NCBI GenBank assembly: GCA_018109965.1
Contig: JAGBFE010000277.1
Location: forward strand, 1 to 7,633
DNA: 7,633 nt
Direction: 5' to 3'
Source of the DNA: Oscillospiraceae bacterium
GTDB taxonomy: Bacteria; Bacillota_A; Clostridia; Oscillospirales; Ruminococcaceae
Below are positions 1-5,531 of this stretch, in pieces. A model generated the notes under the pieces. That model saw only the letters and a list, made by a program, of their open reading frames with translations. It was not told the origin of the DNA and did no database searches. The first letter of the stretch is position 1. Each line of letters starts with the position of its first letter. Made by a program: the position numbers and the translations under genes.

Positions 1-489
1 AAAGTATTAAGACTGAATATCTTCTGTGCAAAACCAGGTATGGTTATCGGCCGTCAGGGTTCCGAAATCGAAAAACTGCGTGCACAGGTTGCAAAACAGG
101 TTAAGAGACCTGTTGAAGAAGTTCTGATCAACATCACAGAAGTAAAAGCTGCAGACGCAGATGCACAGCTTGTTGCTGAAAACATCGCAGCTCAGCTCGA
201 AAGACGTGTTGCATTCAGAAGAGCTATGAAACAGGCAATGTCCAGAGCTATGAGAATGGGCGCTAAAGGTATTAAAACAAGCGTATCCGGCCGTCTCGGC
301 GGTGCTGATATCGCAAGAACAGAACACTACAACGAAGGCACAATTCCTCTTCAGACACTTCGTGCAGACATCGAATACGGTTTTGCAGAAGCAGACACAA
401 CTTTCGGTAAAGTTGGCGTTAAAGTTTGGATTTACAAAGGTGAAGTGCTGAAAGGTGCTAAACCTCGTAAAGAAGGAGGCAGAAGATAA
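1..489 (+). CDS. rpsC: 30S ribosomal protein S3, 3' part (5' end outside window)
   Basis: S3 sits in the head of the 30S subunit at the mRNA entry tunnel and contributes to mRNA helicase activity. The reading frame is open from base 1, so the gene starts upstream. The visible 162 residues compare with about 210-220 in full proteins, so roughly the first quarter is missing. What remains includes the end of the KH domain with its GxxG loop ([16 protein letters not shown], visible residues 12-27). The S3 C-terminal domain follows, with the hallmarks [27 protein letters not shown] and [10 protein letters not shown]. The ATG at base 40 lies inside the KH domain and is not a start. The stop codon TAA shares its last base with the ATG of rplP, indicating translational coupling. 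Identity is certain; the missing part is only a window effect. Confidence 0.98.
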   Translation, partial: KVLRLNIFCAKPGMVIGRQGSEIEKLRAQVAKQVKRPVEEVLINITEVKAADADAQLVAENIAAQLERRVAFRRAMKQAMSRAMRMGAKGIKTSVSGRLGGADIARTEHYNEGTIPLQTLRADIEYGFAEADTTFGKVGVKVWIYKGEVLKGAKPRKEGGRR

Positions 490-908
490 TGCTTTTACCA
501 AAAAGAGTTAAATACCGCAGAGTACACAGAGGTCGTTTGACAGGTAAAGCTACTCGTGGTAACAAAGTTAGCTACGGCGATTACGGTCTTGTTGCTCTTG
601 AACCAGCTTGGATCACATCCAACCAGATCGAAGCAGCTCGTATCGCTATGACACGTTACATCAAACGTGGCGGTCAGGTATGGATCAAAATCTTCCCTGA
701 CAAACCAATCACAGAAAAACCAGCTGAAACTCGAATGGGTTCCGGTAAAGGTTCACCAGAATACTGGGTAGCAGTTGTTAAACCAGGCAGAGTTATGTTC
801 GAAATCGGCGGCGTATCTGAAGAACTCGCAAGAGAAGCTATGCGTCTTGCTATGCATAAATTGCCTATCAAATGTAAATTTGTTAAAAAGGACGAGGTAG
901 GTGAATAG
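489..908 (+). CDS. rplP: 50S ribosomal protein L16
   Basis: L16 binds 23S rRNA near the A-site and the central protuberance and helps position tRNA. The 139-residue product has the usual family length (about 136-144). It shows the basic N-terminus [16 protein letters not shown], the block [18 protein letters not shown] (about 57-73), and the ending [18 protein letters not shown] (about 111-128). Arg82 lies in the TRMGSGKG loop and corresponds to E. coli Arg81, which is hydroxylated by YcfD there; whether that happens here is unknown. The ATG overlaps the rpsC stop by one base. An AAGGAGG ribosome binding site at 473-479, inside rpsC, lies 9 bases upstream. Nothing is unusual about the gene. 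Confidence 0.98.
   Translation: MLLPKRVKYRRVHRGRLTGKATRGNKVSYGDYGLVALEPAWITSNQIEAARIAMTRYIKRGGQVWIKIFPDKPITEKPAETRMGSGKGSPEYWVAVVKPGRVMFEIGGVSEELAREAMRLAMHKLPIKCKFVKKDEVGE
894..898 (+). promoter_or_regulatory. Ribosome binding site that decides the rpmC start
   Basis: GAGGT inside the last codons of rplP lies 11 bases before ATG 910 but only 2 bases before the in-frame GTG 901. The spacing rules out the GTG and supports the ATG. Confidence 0.75.
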
Positions 909-909
909 T

Positions 910-1098
910 ATGAAAACAAACGAACTTCGTAACATGTCAGCTGCTGAGTTGACAACAAAGTTGAAAGAATTGAAAGCAGAGCTTTTCAACCTTCGTTTCC
1001 AGCATGCTATCAATCAGCTTGAAAATCCAATGAGAATTCAGACAGTAAAAAGAGACATCGCAAGAATCAACACAGTTCTTAGCAGTCTCGACAAATAA
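910..1098 (+). CDS. rpmC: 50S ribosomal protein L29
   Basis: L29 is a small two-helix protein at the peptide exit tunnel, next to L23, where trigger factor and SRP dock. The 62-residue product has the normal length. It begins [14 protein letters not shown], carries [11 protein letters not shown] in the first long helix (about 21-31), and has the signature-like [19 protein letters not shown] in the second (about 39-57). A longer frame opens at GTG 901, but it would add three residues, overlap the rplP stop, and leave only 2 bases after the GAGGT ribosome binding site. ATG 910 also matches the family start MKxxELR. Only one base separates it from the rplP stop. It ends with tandem stops TAA TAA (1096-1101). 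Confidence 0.96.
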   Translation: MKTNELRNMSAAELTTKLKELKAELFNLRFQHAINQLENPMRIQTVKRDIARINTVLSSLDK

Positions 1099-1118
1099 TA
1101 AAGGGAGGAAGACAAATC

Positions 1119-1373
1119 ATGGAACGCAATTTGAGAAAAACAAGAGTTGGCATCGTTGTTTCTGACAAAATGGACAAAACAATTGTTGTTGCTATCGAAG
1201 ATAAAGTAAAACACCCTTTATACAAAAAAATCGTTAAAAACACTGTGAAGTTCAAAGCTCACGATGAAAATAACGAAGCTGGCATCGGCGACCGTGTAGA
1301 AATCATGGAAACACGCCCATTGTCCAAAGATAAAAATTGGAGACTTGTTAAGATAGTAGAAAAAGCTAAATAA
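1119..1373 (+). CDS. rpsQ: 30S ribosomal protein S17
   Basis: S17 is a primary 16S rRNA-binding protein of the 30S body that is needed early in assembly. The 84-residue product is an OB-fold protein of normal length. It has the N-terminal [19 protein letters not shown] (about 6-24) and the family signature [14 protein letters not shown] (57-70), followed by the ending [18 protein letters not shown] ribosome binding site at 1103-1108 stands 10 bases before the ATG. The gene lies 20 bases downstream of rpmC and 27 bases upstream of rplN. In the E. coli arrangement it is the last gene of the S10 operon; here nothing between it and rplN looks like a terminator or promoter, so the S10 and spc blocks are probably fused. 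Confidence 0.98.
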   Translation: MERNLRKTRVGIVVSDKMDKTIVVAIEDKVKHPLYKKIVKNTVKFKAHDENNEAGIGDRVEIMETRPLSKDKNWRLVKIVEKAK

Positions 1374-1400
1374 GCTTAGTAAGAAGGAGGAAACCGTACT

Positions 1401-1769
1401 ATGGTACAGATGCAAACCTATTTGAAGGTTGCTGACAACACAGGTGCTAAAGAACTTATGTGCATCCGTGTTTTAGGCGGTACACGCAGAAGATATGCAA
1501 ATATCGGCGATGTAGTTGTAGCTTCTGTTAAAAAGACTACACCAGGCGGCGTTGTTAAAAAAGGCGACGTAGTTAAAGCAGTTATCGTTCGTTCCAAGAG
1601 CGGCCTGCGTCGTGAAGATGGTTCTTACATCCGTTTTGACGAAAACGCTGCAGTTATTATTAGAGATGACAAAAACCCAAGAGGCACTCGTATTTTTGGA
1701 CCTGTTGCTCGTGAACTTCGCGACAAAGGCTACCTCAAAATCCTGAGCCTTGCACCAGAATCACTTTAA
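1401..1769 (+). CDS. rplN: 50S ribosomal protein L14
   Basis: L14 lies on the subunit interface of the 50S and forms intersubunit bridges with 16S rRNA. In other bacteria it is also the docking site of the silencing factor RsfS. The length of 122 residues equals the family standard. Conserved blocks appear in order: [12 protein letters not shown] (8-19), CIRVLGG (21-27), [14 protein letters not shown] (31-44), and [15 protein letters not shown] (47-61). [14 protein letters not shown] (74-87) and the ending [16 protein letters not shown] (93-108) follow. The start MVQMQT parallels the usual MIQQET. A strong AAGGAGG site at 1384-1390 is placed 10 bases before the ATG. The stop TAA runs directly into the AAGGAGAG ribosome binding site of rplX. 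Confidence 0.98.
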   Translation: MVQMQTYLKVADNTGAKELMCIRVLGGTRRRYANIGDVVVASVKKTTPGGVVKKGDVVKAVIVRSKSGLRREDGSYIRFDENAAVIIRDDKNPRGTRIFGPVARELRDKGYLKILSLAPESL

Positions 1770-1781
1770 GGAGAGTTTAAA

Positions 1782-2096
1782 ATGAATAAAGTTCATGTTA
1801 AAACCGGTGATACTGTAAAAATTATCAGCGGTAAAGACCGTGGTGAAACTGGCAAAGTGCTTGCTGTAAGCCCAAAAGAAGGTAATGTAATCGTTGAAGG
1901 TCTCAACATGGTTAAAAAACATGTTAAACCAAGACGTCAGGGTGAAACAGGCGGCATCGTAGACGCAGAAGGCGCTCTCTACGCTTGCAAGGTAATGCCA
2001 GTGTGCCCAAAATGTAACAAAGCAACAAGAGTTGCTCACAAAATCGAAAACGGCAAAAAAGTTCGCGTTTGCAAACACTGCGGCGCAGAACTGTAA
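1782..2096 (+). CDS. rplX: 50S ribosomal protein L24
   Basis: L24 is one of the first proteins to bind 23S rRNA, nucleates 50S assembly, and lies near the tunnel exit. The 104-residue product starts with a KOW motif (VKTGDTVKIISGKDRGETGK, about 6-25). The block EGLNMVKKHVKP (39-50) and the glycine-rich TGGIVDAEG (57-64) follow. The C-terminal part carries two CxxC pairs, CPKC at 75-78 and CKHC at 97-100, in a zinc-ribbon-like arrangement seen in many L24 proteins; metal binding is inferred. The ribosome binding site AAGGAGAG (1768-1775) begins inside the rplN stop codon, leaving a 12-base gap. Identity is firm. Confidence 0.97.
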   Translation: MNKVHVKTGDTVKIISGKDRGETGKVLAVSPKEGNVIVEGLNMVKKHVKPRRQGETGGIVDAEGALYACKVMPVCPKCNKATRVAHKIENGKKVRVCKHCGAEL

Positions 2097-2099
2097 GAG

Positions 2100-2106
2100 A
2101 AAGGAG
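2100..2106 (+). promoter_or_regulatory. Ribosome binding site that decides the rplE start
   Basis: AAAGGAG stands 9 bases before ATG 2116 and only 3 bases before the in-frame TTG 2110. The spacing therefore favours ATG 2116. A second in-frame ATG at 2125 would be 18 bases away, which is too far. Confidence 0.8.
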
Positions 2107-2115
2107 TAATTGAAT

Positions 2116-2655
2116 ATGTCTACAATGAGAGAATTGTATGTAAACGAAGTTGCTCCAGCTCTTATGAAGCAGTTCGGTTATAAAAGTGTAATGCAGATTC
2201 CAAAACTTGATAAAGTTGTTATCAACGTTGGTTGTTCTGAAGCAAAAGATAACTCCAAAGTTATCGAAAGTGTTGTAAGTGATATCGAAAAAATCACAGG
2301 TCAGCACCCAGTAGTATGTAAAGCTAAAAAATCCGTTGCTAACTTTAAACTCCGTGAAGGCATGCCAATCGGTGTTAAAGTAACACTCCGTGGCGAAAGA
2401 ATGTACGAATTCGTTGACAGACTCTTCAACGTAGCTCTTCCACGTGTAAGAGACTTCCACGGTATCAATGGCAACTCATTCGACGGTCGCGGCAACTATT
2501 CCTTTGGTATCAAAGAACAGTTGATCTTCCCAGAAATCGAATACGATAAAATTGATGCAGTTCGCGGTATGGACATTGCTTTCGTAACAACTGCAACAAC
2601 AGATGAAGAAGCTAAAGCTTTGCTCAAAGCTCTTGGCGCTCCATTTGCAAACTAA
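2116..2655 (+). CDS. rplE: 50S ribosomal protein L5
   Basis: L5 forms the 5S RNP with L18 and 5S rRNA in the central protuberance and contacts P-site tRNA and 30S S13. Starting from ATG 2116 the product has 179 residues, the same as the B. subtilis protein as I recall it. The N-terminal [16 protein letters not shown] then aligns without gaps to the family. Conserved blocks are [14 protein letters not shown] (26-39), [22 protein letters not shown] (about 78-99), LPRVRDF (108-114), [21 protein letters not shown] (about 121-141), and the ending [14 protein letters not shown] (157-170). An in-frame TTG at 2110 would add two residues but is too close to the ribosome binding site. In E. coli this gene start is the S8 repression target; no comparable hairpin was seen here. 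Confidence 0.98.
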   Translation: MSTMRELYVNEVAPALMKQFGYKSVMQIPKLDKVVINVGCSEAKDNSKVIESVVSDIEKITGQHPVVCKAKKSVANFKLREGMPIGVKVTLRGERMYEFVDRLFNVALPRVRDFHGINGNSFDGRGNYSFGIKEQLIFPEIEYDKIDAVRGMDIAFVTTATTDEEAKALLKALGAPFAN

Positions 2656-2661
2656 GGGGGT
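2654..2661 (+). promoter_or_regulatory. G-rich ribosome binding site of rpsN fused to the rplE stop
   Basis: AAGGGGGT starts in the TAA stop of rplE and ends 8 bases before the rpsN ATG. It can pair over all eight bases with the anti-Shine-Dalgarno tail if one G-U pair is allowed. The same octamer precedes rplF. Confidence 0.75.
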
Positions 2662-2669
2662 ACTGAAGA

Positions 2670-2855
2670 ATGGCTAAAACATCTATGAAGGTTAAGCAGC
2701 AGCGCGAACCTAAATATTCAACAAGAGCATACAACAGATGCAAAATCTGTGGCAGACCACATGCTTATTTGAGAAAATACGGCATCTGCCGTATCTGCTT
2801 CAGAGAATTGGCTTACAAAGGCCAGATTCCTGGTGTTAAAAAAGCTAGCTGGTAA
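2670..2855 (+). CDS. rpsZ: 30S ribosomal protein S14, zinc-ribbon (type Z, short) form
   Basis: S14 binds late in 30S head assembly, near S3 and S10. This is the short 61-residue form, called RpsNA, RpsZ or S14 type Z; the longer zinc-free form has about 89-101 residues. Two CxxC pairs, C24/C27 in RCKICGRPH and C40/C43 in ICRICF, form the zinc ribbon. The C-terminus [18 protein letters not shown] is typical. Many Bacillota keep a second, zinc-independent copy elsewhere, controlled by Zur; none is visible here. The G-rich ribosome binding site AAGGGGGT lies 8 bases upstream and overlaps the rplE stop. The following 32-base AT-rich gap is the longest in the window. Confidence 0.97.
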   Translation: MAKTSMKVKQQREPKYSTRAYNRCKICGRPHAYLRKYGICRICFRELAYKGQIPGVKKASW

Positions 2856-2876
2856 TTATAACTTTTAAAATAATAT

Positions 2877-2882
2877 AGGAGG
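2877..2882 (+). promoter_or_regulatory. Ribosome binding site of rpsH
   Basis: AGGAGG lies 5 bases before the rpsH ATG, at the end of the 32-base AT-rich spacer 2856-2887. The rest of that spacer shows no convincing promoter or terminator. Confidence 0.8.
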
Positions 2883-2887
2883 CAAAT

Positions 2888-3286
2888 ATGAATATCACTG
2901 ATCCAATTGCAGACTTGCTGACCAGAATCAGAAACGCAAGCCAGGCAAAACACGCAACAGTGGACATTCCTGCATCCAACATGAAAAAAGCTATTGCTCA
3001 GATTCTTGTTGATGAAGGTTATGTAAAAAGCTACACAGTGAAAGAAGACGACAAACAGGGCGTTATTACTATCACACTTAAATATACAGATAACATGCAG
3101 CCTGTAATCACAGGTCTTCGCAGAATTTCTAAACCAGGTCTTCGTATCTACACAAGCTGCGAAGATATGCCAAAGGTGCTTAAAGGTATCGGTACAGCAA
3201 TCGTATCCACACCTAAAGGCGTTATGACAGACAAACAGGCTCGCAAAGAAAATGTGGGCGGCGAAGTTCTCGCTTTTGTATGGTAA
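2888..3286 (+). CDS. rpsH: 30S ribosomal protein S8
   Basis: S8 is a primary binder of 16S rRNA helix 21 in the central domain. In E. coli it is also the autogenous repressor of the spc operon. The 132-residue product has the family length and shows both halves of the fold: the N-terminal [17 protein letters not shown] (1-17) with [14 protein letters not shown] (27-40), and the C-terminal [12 protein letters not shown] (77-88). The signature [22 protein letters not shown] (about 107-128) and the invariant-looking terminal VW complete it. The gene lies 32 bases after rpsN and has an AGGAGG site. Whether it represses its own operon in this organism cannot be read from the window. Confidence 0.98.
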   Translation: MNITDPIADLLTRIRNASQAKHATVDIPASNMKKAIAQILVDEGYVKSYTVKEDDKQGVITITLKYTDNMQPVITGLRRISKPGLRIYTSCEDMPKVLKGIGTAIVSTPKGVMTDKQARKENVGGEVLAFVW

Positions 3287-3292
3287 GGGGGT
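3285..3292 (+). promoter_or_regulatory. G-rich ribosome binding site of rplF fused to the rpsH stop
   Basis: AAGGGGGT begins within the TAA stop of rpsH and ends 8 bases before the rplF ATG. It is identical in sequence and spacing to the site before rpsN. Confidence 0.75.
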
Positions 3293-3300
3293 AAATAGTT

Positions 3301-3843
3301 ATGTCGAGAATAGGAAGAAAACCCATTGCTATTCCAGCAGGTGTAACAGTTACAGTTGATGGAAACAATGTTACAGTTACTGGCCCTAAAGGCACACTCA
3401 ATTCCACTGTAAGTCCTTTGATGACAGTTGCAGTTGAAGGCGCTACAGTTGTAGTGAGCCGTCCAGACGACGAAGCAAAATCAAGAAGCTTGCATGGTCT
3501 TACAAGAACACTTATCGCTAACATGGTTGAAGGTGTTACTAATGGCTTTACTAAAGAGCTCGAAGTTCTTGGTGTAGGTTACAGAGTTGCAAAACAGGGT
3601 AAAGACCTTGTTATGAACCTTGGTTATTCTCACCAGGTAATCATGTCTGAAAACGACGATATCAAAATCGAAGTTCCAGATCCAAACAAAATCAAAATCA
3701 TCGGTATTGACAAACAGAAAGTTGGTCAGTTTGCGGCAGAAGTTCGCGAAAAACGTCCACCAGAACCATACAAAGGTAAAGGTATCCGTTATGTTGGCGA
3801 ATATGTAATCCGCAAAGAAGGCAAAACCGGTAAAGGTAAATAA
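3301..3843 (+). CDS. rplF: 50S ribosomal protein L6
   Basis: L6 lies at the base of the 50S stalk next to the sarcin-ricin loop and is needed for elongation factor action. The 180-residue product is a normal L6 with two repeated domains. The N-terminal domain starts [17 protein letters not shown] and includes [10 protein letters not shown] (24-33). The [22 protein letters not shown] stretch (about 62-83) leads into the C-terminal domain with [10 protein letters not shown] (87-96). The L6 signature [11 protein letters not shown] is at 154-164. The lysine- and glycine-rich tail (171-180) is typical. An in-frame TAG directly follows the TAA stop (3841-3846). The gene lies 14 bases downstream of rpsH. 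Confidence 0.98.
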   Translation: MSRIGRKPIAIPAGVTVTVDGNNVTVTGPKGTLNSTVSPLMTVAVEGATVVVSRPDDEAKSRSLHGLTRTLIANMVEGVTNGFTKELEVLGVGYRVAKQGKDLVMNLGYSHQVIMSENDDIKIEVPDPNKIKIIGIDKQKVGQFAAEVREKRPPEPYKGKGIRYVGEYVIRKEGKTGKGK

Positions 3844-3865
3844 TAGATAAGGAGTGAGCTAAATT

Positions 3866-4225
3866 ATGGTAAAGAAACCAAATAGTAACGAAGCAAGACT
3901 TAAAAGACACGCTCGTGTACGCGCTAAAATCAGCGGCACAGCAGAACGTCCACGTCTTAATGTTTTCCGCTCCTCAAAGCACATCTATGCTCAGATTATT
4001 GATGACGTAACAGGAACAACACTTGCAAGCGCATCAACAATGGACAAAGATTTCACAAGCTATGGCGGTAACATAGAAGCAGCTAAAGCAGTAGGTAATG
4101 CTGTAGCAAAAGCTGCACTCGCAAAAGGCATTACAACAGTAGTGTTCGACCGTGGTGGTTACATCTATCACGGACGTGTAAAAGCTTTAGCAGAAGGCGC
4201 CCGTGAAGGCGGCTTGGTGCTGTAG
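3866..4225 (+). CDS. rplR: 50S ribosomal protein L18
   Basis: L18 binds 5S rRNA and joins L5 in the central protuberance of the 50S subunit. The 119-residue product has the usual length. It has a basic N-terminus ([21 protein letters not shown], about 10-30), the core [17 protein letters not shown] (31-47), and the helix [19 protein letters not shown] (71-89). The C-terminal [23 protein letters not shown] (about 92-114) is also present. The extreme end GGLVL differs slightly from the usual AGLEF. The ribosome binding site AAGGAG (3849-3854) is 11 bases from the ATG, near the long end of normal spacing. The TAG stop provides the first bases of the AGGAGG site for rpsE. Confidence 0.98.
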   Translation: MVKKPNSNEARLKRHARVRAKISGTAERPRLNVFRSSKHIYAQIIDDVTGTTLASASTMDKDFTSYGGNIEAAKAVGNAVAKAALAKGITTVVFDRGGYIYHGRVKALAEGAREGGLVL

Positions 4226-4230
4226 GAGGT
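4224..4230 (+). promoter_or_regulatory. Ribosome binding site of rpsE fused to the rplR stop
   Basis: AGGAGGT uses the A and G of the rplR TAG stop as its first two bases. AGGAGG ends 5 bases before the rpsE ATG, and such closeness suggests translational coupling. Confidence 0.75.
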
Positions 4231-4234
4231 TACA

Positions 4235-4723
4235 ATGGAAAGAATTGACGCAAGCGTACTCGACCTTCAGGAAAAGGTTGTTGCAATTAACAGAGTATCC
4301 AAAACCGTTAAAGGCGGTCGTGTAATGAAATTCTCTGCTCTCATCGTTGTTGGTAACGGTGACGGTATCGTAGGTTACGGTATCGGTAAAGCAGCTGAAG
4401 TTCCAGAAGCAATCCGCAAAGGTGTTGAAGATGCTAAGAAAAATCTCGTAAAAATCTCTATGAAGGGCACAACAATCCCACACGAAACAGTTGGTGCTTT
4501 CGGCGCAGCTAGAATCCTTATTCGTCCAGCTGCACCTGGTACTGGTGTTATCGCTGGTGGTGCAGTTCGTGCAGTTCTCGAAGCAGCTGGTATCAAAGAT
4601 ATCAGAACAAAATCTCTGCGTTCCAGAACACCAGCAAACGTTGTTGCTGCAACAGTTGCAGGTCTCGCATCTATCAGAACAGCTGAAGAAGTTGCAAAAC
4701 TTCGCGGCGTAGAAGTTAAATAA
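4235..4723 (+). CDS. rpsE: 30S ribosomal protein S5
   Basis: S5 sits on the 30S body near the decoding centre and the mRNA entry site; mutations in it cause spectinomycin resistance or ram miscoding in E. coli. The 162-residue product has the N-terminal double-stranded-RNA-binding-like domain, with [22 protein letters not shown] at about 18-39. Its spectinomycin-loop region VSKTVKGGR looks wild type. [20 protein letters not shown] (51-70) and TTIPHETVG (79-87) follow, then the C-terminal domain with [22 protein letters not shown] (about 101-122). Residues 130-140 ([11 protein letters not shown]) depart from the common NPxNxVRAT, with Thr132 for Asn and Ala138 for Arg. The product ends soon after EEVAKLRG, slightly shorter than many homologues. 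It starts 9 bases after rplR. Confidence 0.97.
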   Translation: MERIDASVLDLQEKVVAINRVSKTVKGGRVMKFSALIVVGNGDGIVGYGIGKAAEVPEAIRKGVEDAKKNLVKISMKGTTIPHETVGAFGAARILIRPAAPGTGVIAGGAVRAVLEAAGIKDIRTKSLRSRTPANVVAATVAGLASIRTAEEVAKLRGVEVK

Positions 4724-4740
4724 TTAGGAGGTACTTTAAA

Positions 4741-5067
4741 ATGGCTGAAGAAATCATGAAAGACGAATTGGCAGTTGAAGAAGCACCTGCTAAGAAAACA
4801 AGAAAAACAACAGCTAAAAAAGCAGAAGGCGAAAAAGCACCTGCTAAAAAAGCTACAACAAAAAAAGCATCTACTAAAAAAGCAGCAAAACCTGCTACAG
4901 TAACTGTTACACTCAAAAAGAGCCTCAACGGCCGTCTTCAGAATCAGAAAGACTGTGCTGCAGCTCTCGGCCTCAAAAAAGTTGGCGATGTAAAAGTTCA
5001 TCCAGAAAACGCTGCTACAATGGGCAAGATTGCTAAAATCTCTCACCTCGTTGAGATTACTAAGTAA
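4741..5067 (+). CDS. rpmD: 50S ribosomal protein L30 with a Lys/Ala-rich N-terminal extension
   Basis: L30 is a small 50S protein, usually about 58-60 residues. This product has 108. The L30 domain occupies roughly residues 53-108 (TVTVTLKKSLNGR, ALGLKKVGD, and MGKIAKISHLVEI at about 94-106). Before it comes an acidic leader (about 3-14) and then a basic low-complexity tract of Lys, Ala and Thr with Pro (about 15-51) that resembles histone H1 tails. The start is supported by AGGAGG at 4726-4731, 9 bases before ATG 4741. The only other in-frame ATG near the front is 4756, and no in-frame ATG, GTG or TTG with a ribosome binding site lies next to the L30 core. The extension is therefore probably translated. 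Codon use there matches the neighbours. It ends with tandem stops TAA TAG. The role of the extension is unknown. Confidence 0.95.
   Translation: MAEEIMKDELAVEEAPAKKTRKTTAKKAEGEKAPAKKATTKKASTKKAAKPATVTVTLKKSLNGRLQNQKDCAAALGLKKVGDVKVHPENAATMGKIAKISHLVEITK
4783..4893 (+). repeat. Low-complexity Lys/Ala/Thr tract with an imperfect APAKK repeat in rpmD
   Basis: The coding stretch for residues 15-51 of L30 is dominated by AAA, GCA/GCT and ACA codons. Near-identical 15-mers encoding APAKK occur at 4783-4797 and 4837-4851, 54 bases (18 codons) apart and differing by one base. Related KKA/TKKA units fill the rest. A run of seven A residues occurs at 4860-4866. The pattern suggests growth by slippage or short duplication, which is an inference. 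Confidence 0.8.
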
Positions 5068-5068
5068 T

Positions 5069-5075
5069 AGGAGGT
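5069..5075 (+). promoter_or_regulatory. Ribosome binding site that decides the rplO start
   Basis: AGGAGGT follows the rpmD stop. The in-frame GTG at 5074 lies within this site and so cannot be its start. AGGAGG ends 11 bases before ATG 5086 and 14 before ATG 5089, which favours 5086. Confidence 0.75.
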
Positions 5076-5085
5076 GCACACAATT

Positions 5086-5529
5086 ATGATGCTTCATGAA
5101 TTAAAACCAGCAGCTGGTTCTAACAAAGCTGCTAAAAGAAAAGGTCGTGGCCACGGTTCAGGCAATGGCAAAACAGCTGGTTACGGTCATAAAGGTCAGA
5201 AAGCACGTTCCGGTGCTACAAGACCAGGTTTTGAAGGTGGTCAGTTGCCACTTCAGAGAAGACTTCCAAAAGTTGGCTTCAACAACAGCGTATTCGCAAC
5301 AGTATATTCCACAATCAAAGTTTCTGATTTGGAAAGATGCTTTGAAGCAAACGCAGTAGTAGACGAAGCAGCAGTAGTAGCTGCTGGTCTCGTTAAAAAG
5401 ACAAACGACGGTATCAAAGTTCTTGGCAATGGCGAATTGACAAAACCTTTGACTGTTGAACTTGCAGCTTTTACTGCATCTGCTAAAGAAAAAATCGAAA
5501 AAGCAGGCGGGAAAGCTGAGGTGAAATAA
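5086..5529 (+). CDS. rplO: 50S ribosomal protein L15
   Basis: L15 is a late-binding 50S assembly protein with a long extension threading through 23S rRNA. From ATG 5086 the product has 147 residues, the family norm. The glycine- and arginine-rich N-terminal arm is clear: LHELKPAAGS (3-12), RKGRGHGSGNGKTAGYGHKG (18-37), and the block GFEGGQLPLQRRLPKVGFNN (48-67). The globular part follows, with IKVLGNGELTKPLTV (110-124) and a final lysine-rich helix. The longest open frame begins at GTG 5074, but that codon is inside the ribosome binding site. ATG 5089 would give MLHEL, which cannot be fully excluded. The last codons GAG GTG AAA include the ribosome binding site of secY. Confidence 0.97.
   Translation: MMLHELKPAAGSNKAAKRKGRGHGSGNGKTAGYGHKGQKARSGATRPGFEGGQLPLQRRLPKVGFNNSVFATVYSTIKVSDLERCFEANAVVDEAAVVAAGLVKKTNDGIKVLGNGELTKPLTVELAAFTASAKEKIEKAGGKAEVK
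5518..5522 (+). promoter_or_regulatory. Ribosome binding site supporting the GTG start of secY
   Basis: GAGGT within the last codons of rplO lies 9 bases before GTG 5532. No ATG consistent with a SecY N-terminus is available near it. Confidence 0.7.
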
Positions 5530-5531
5530 GC

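Noticed and set aside
7..501. Antisense open frame of 164 codons opposite rpsC
   Set aside because: The Cys/Phe-rich translation mirrors the coding strand, and rpsC is firmly identified.
901..909. GTG start for rpmC giving a three-residue longer L29
   Set aside because: It is 2 bases from the ribosome binding site and overlaps the rplP stop, and the family start matches ATG 910.
1374..1400. Boundary between the S10 and spc transcripts
   Set aside because: The 27-base gap holds only a strong ribosome binding site, and neither terminator nor promoter is visible, so I treat the blocks as continuous.
2090..2120. S8-type translational operator around the rplE start
   Set aside because: I looked for the helix-21-like bulged hairpin known from E. 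coli and saw no convincing complementary arms. A structure search with a covariance model would be needed to decide.
1924..2460. Antisense open frame of 178 codons opposite rplX and rplE
   Set aside because: It is low in recognisable motifs, is a shadow of two conserved genes, and has no independent start signal.
2863..2870. TTTTAAAA palindrome in the same gap as a possible terminator or hairpin
   Set aside because: The stem is only A/T, has no loop or G/C clamp, and is not followed by a T run. The operon clearly continues.
2856..2887. AT-rich 32-base gap before rpsH as a possible internal promoter
   Set aside because: TATAAC at 2857-2862 resembles a -10 box, but no acceptable -35 lies 16-18 bases upstream (TGTTAA at best). 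AT-rich spacing alone explains it.
4375..5097. Long antisense open frame of 240 codons opposite rpsE, rpmD and rplO
   Set aside because: Its translation is Phe/Cys/Ser-rich, as expected for the complement of Lys/Ala-rich coding sequence, and it lies over three certain genes. I see no ribosome binding site or family resemblance.
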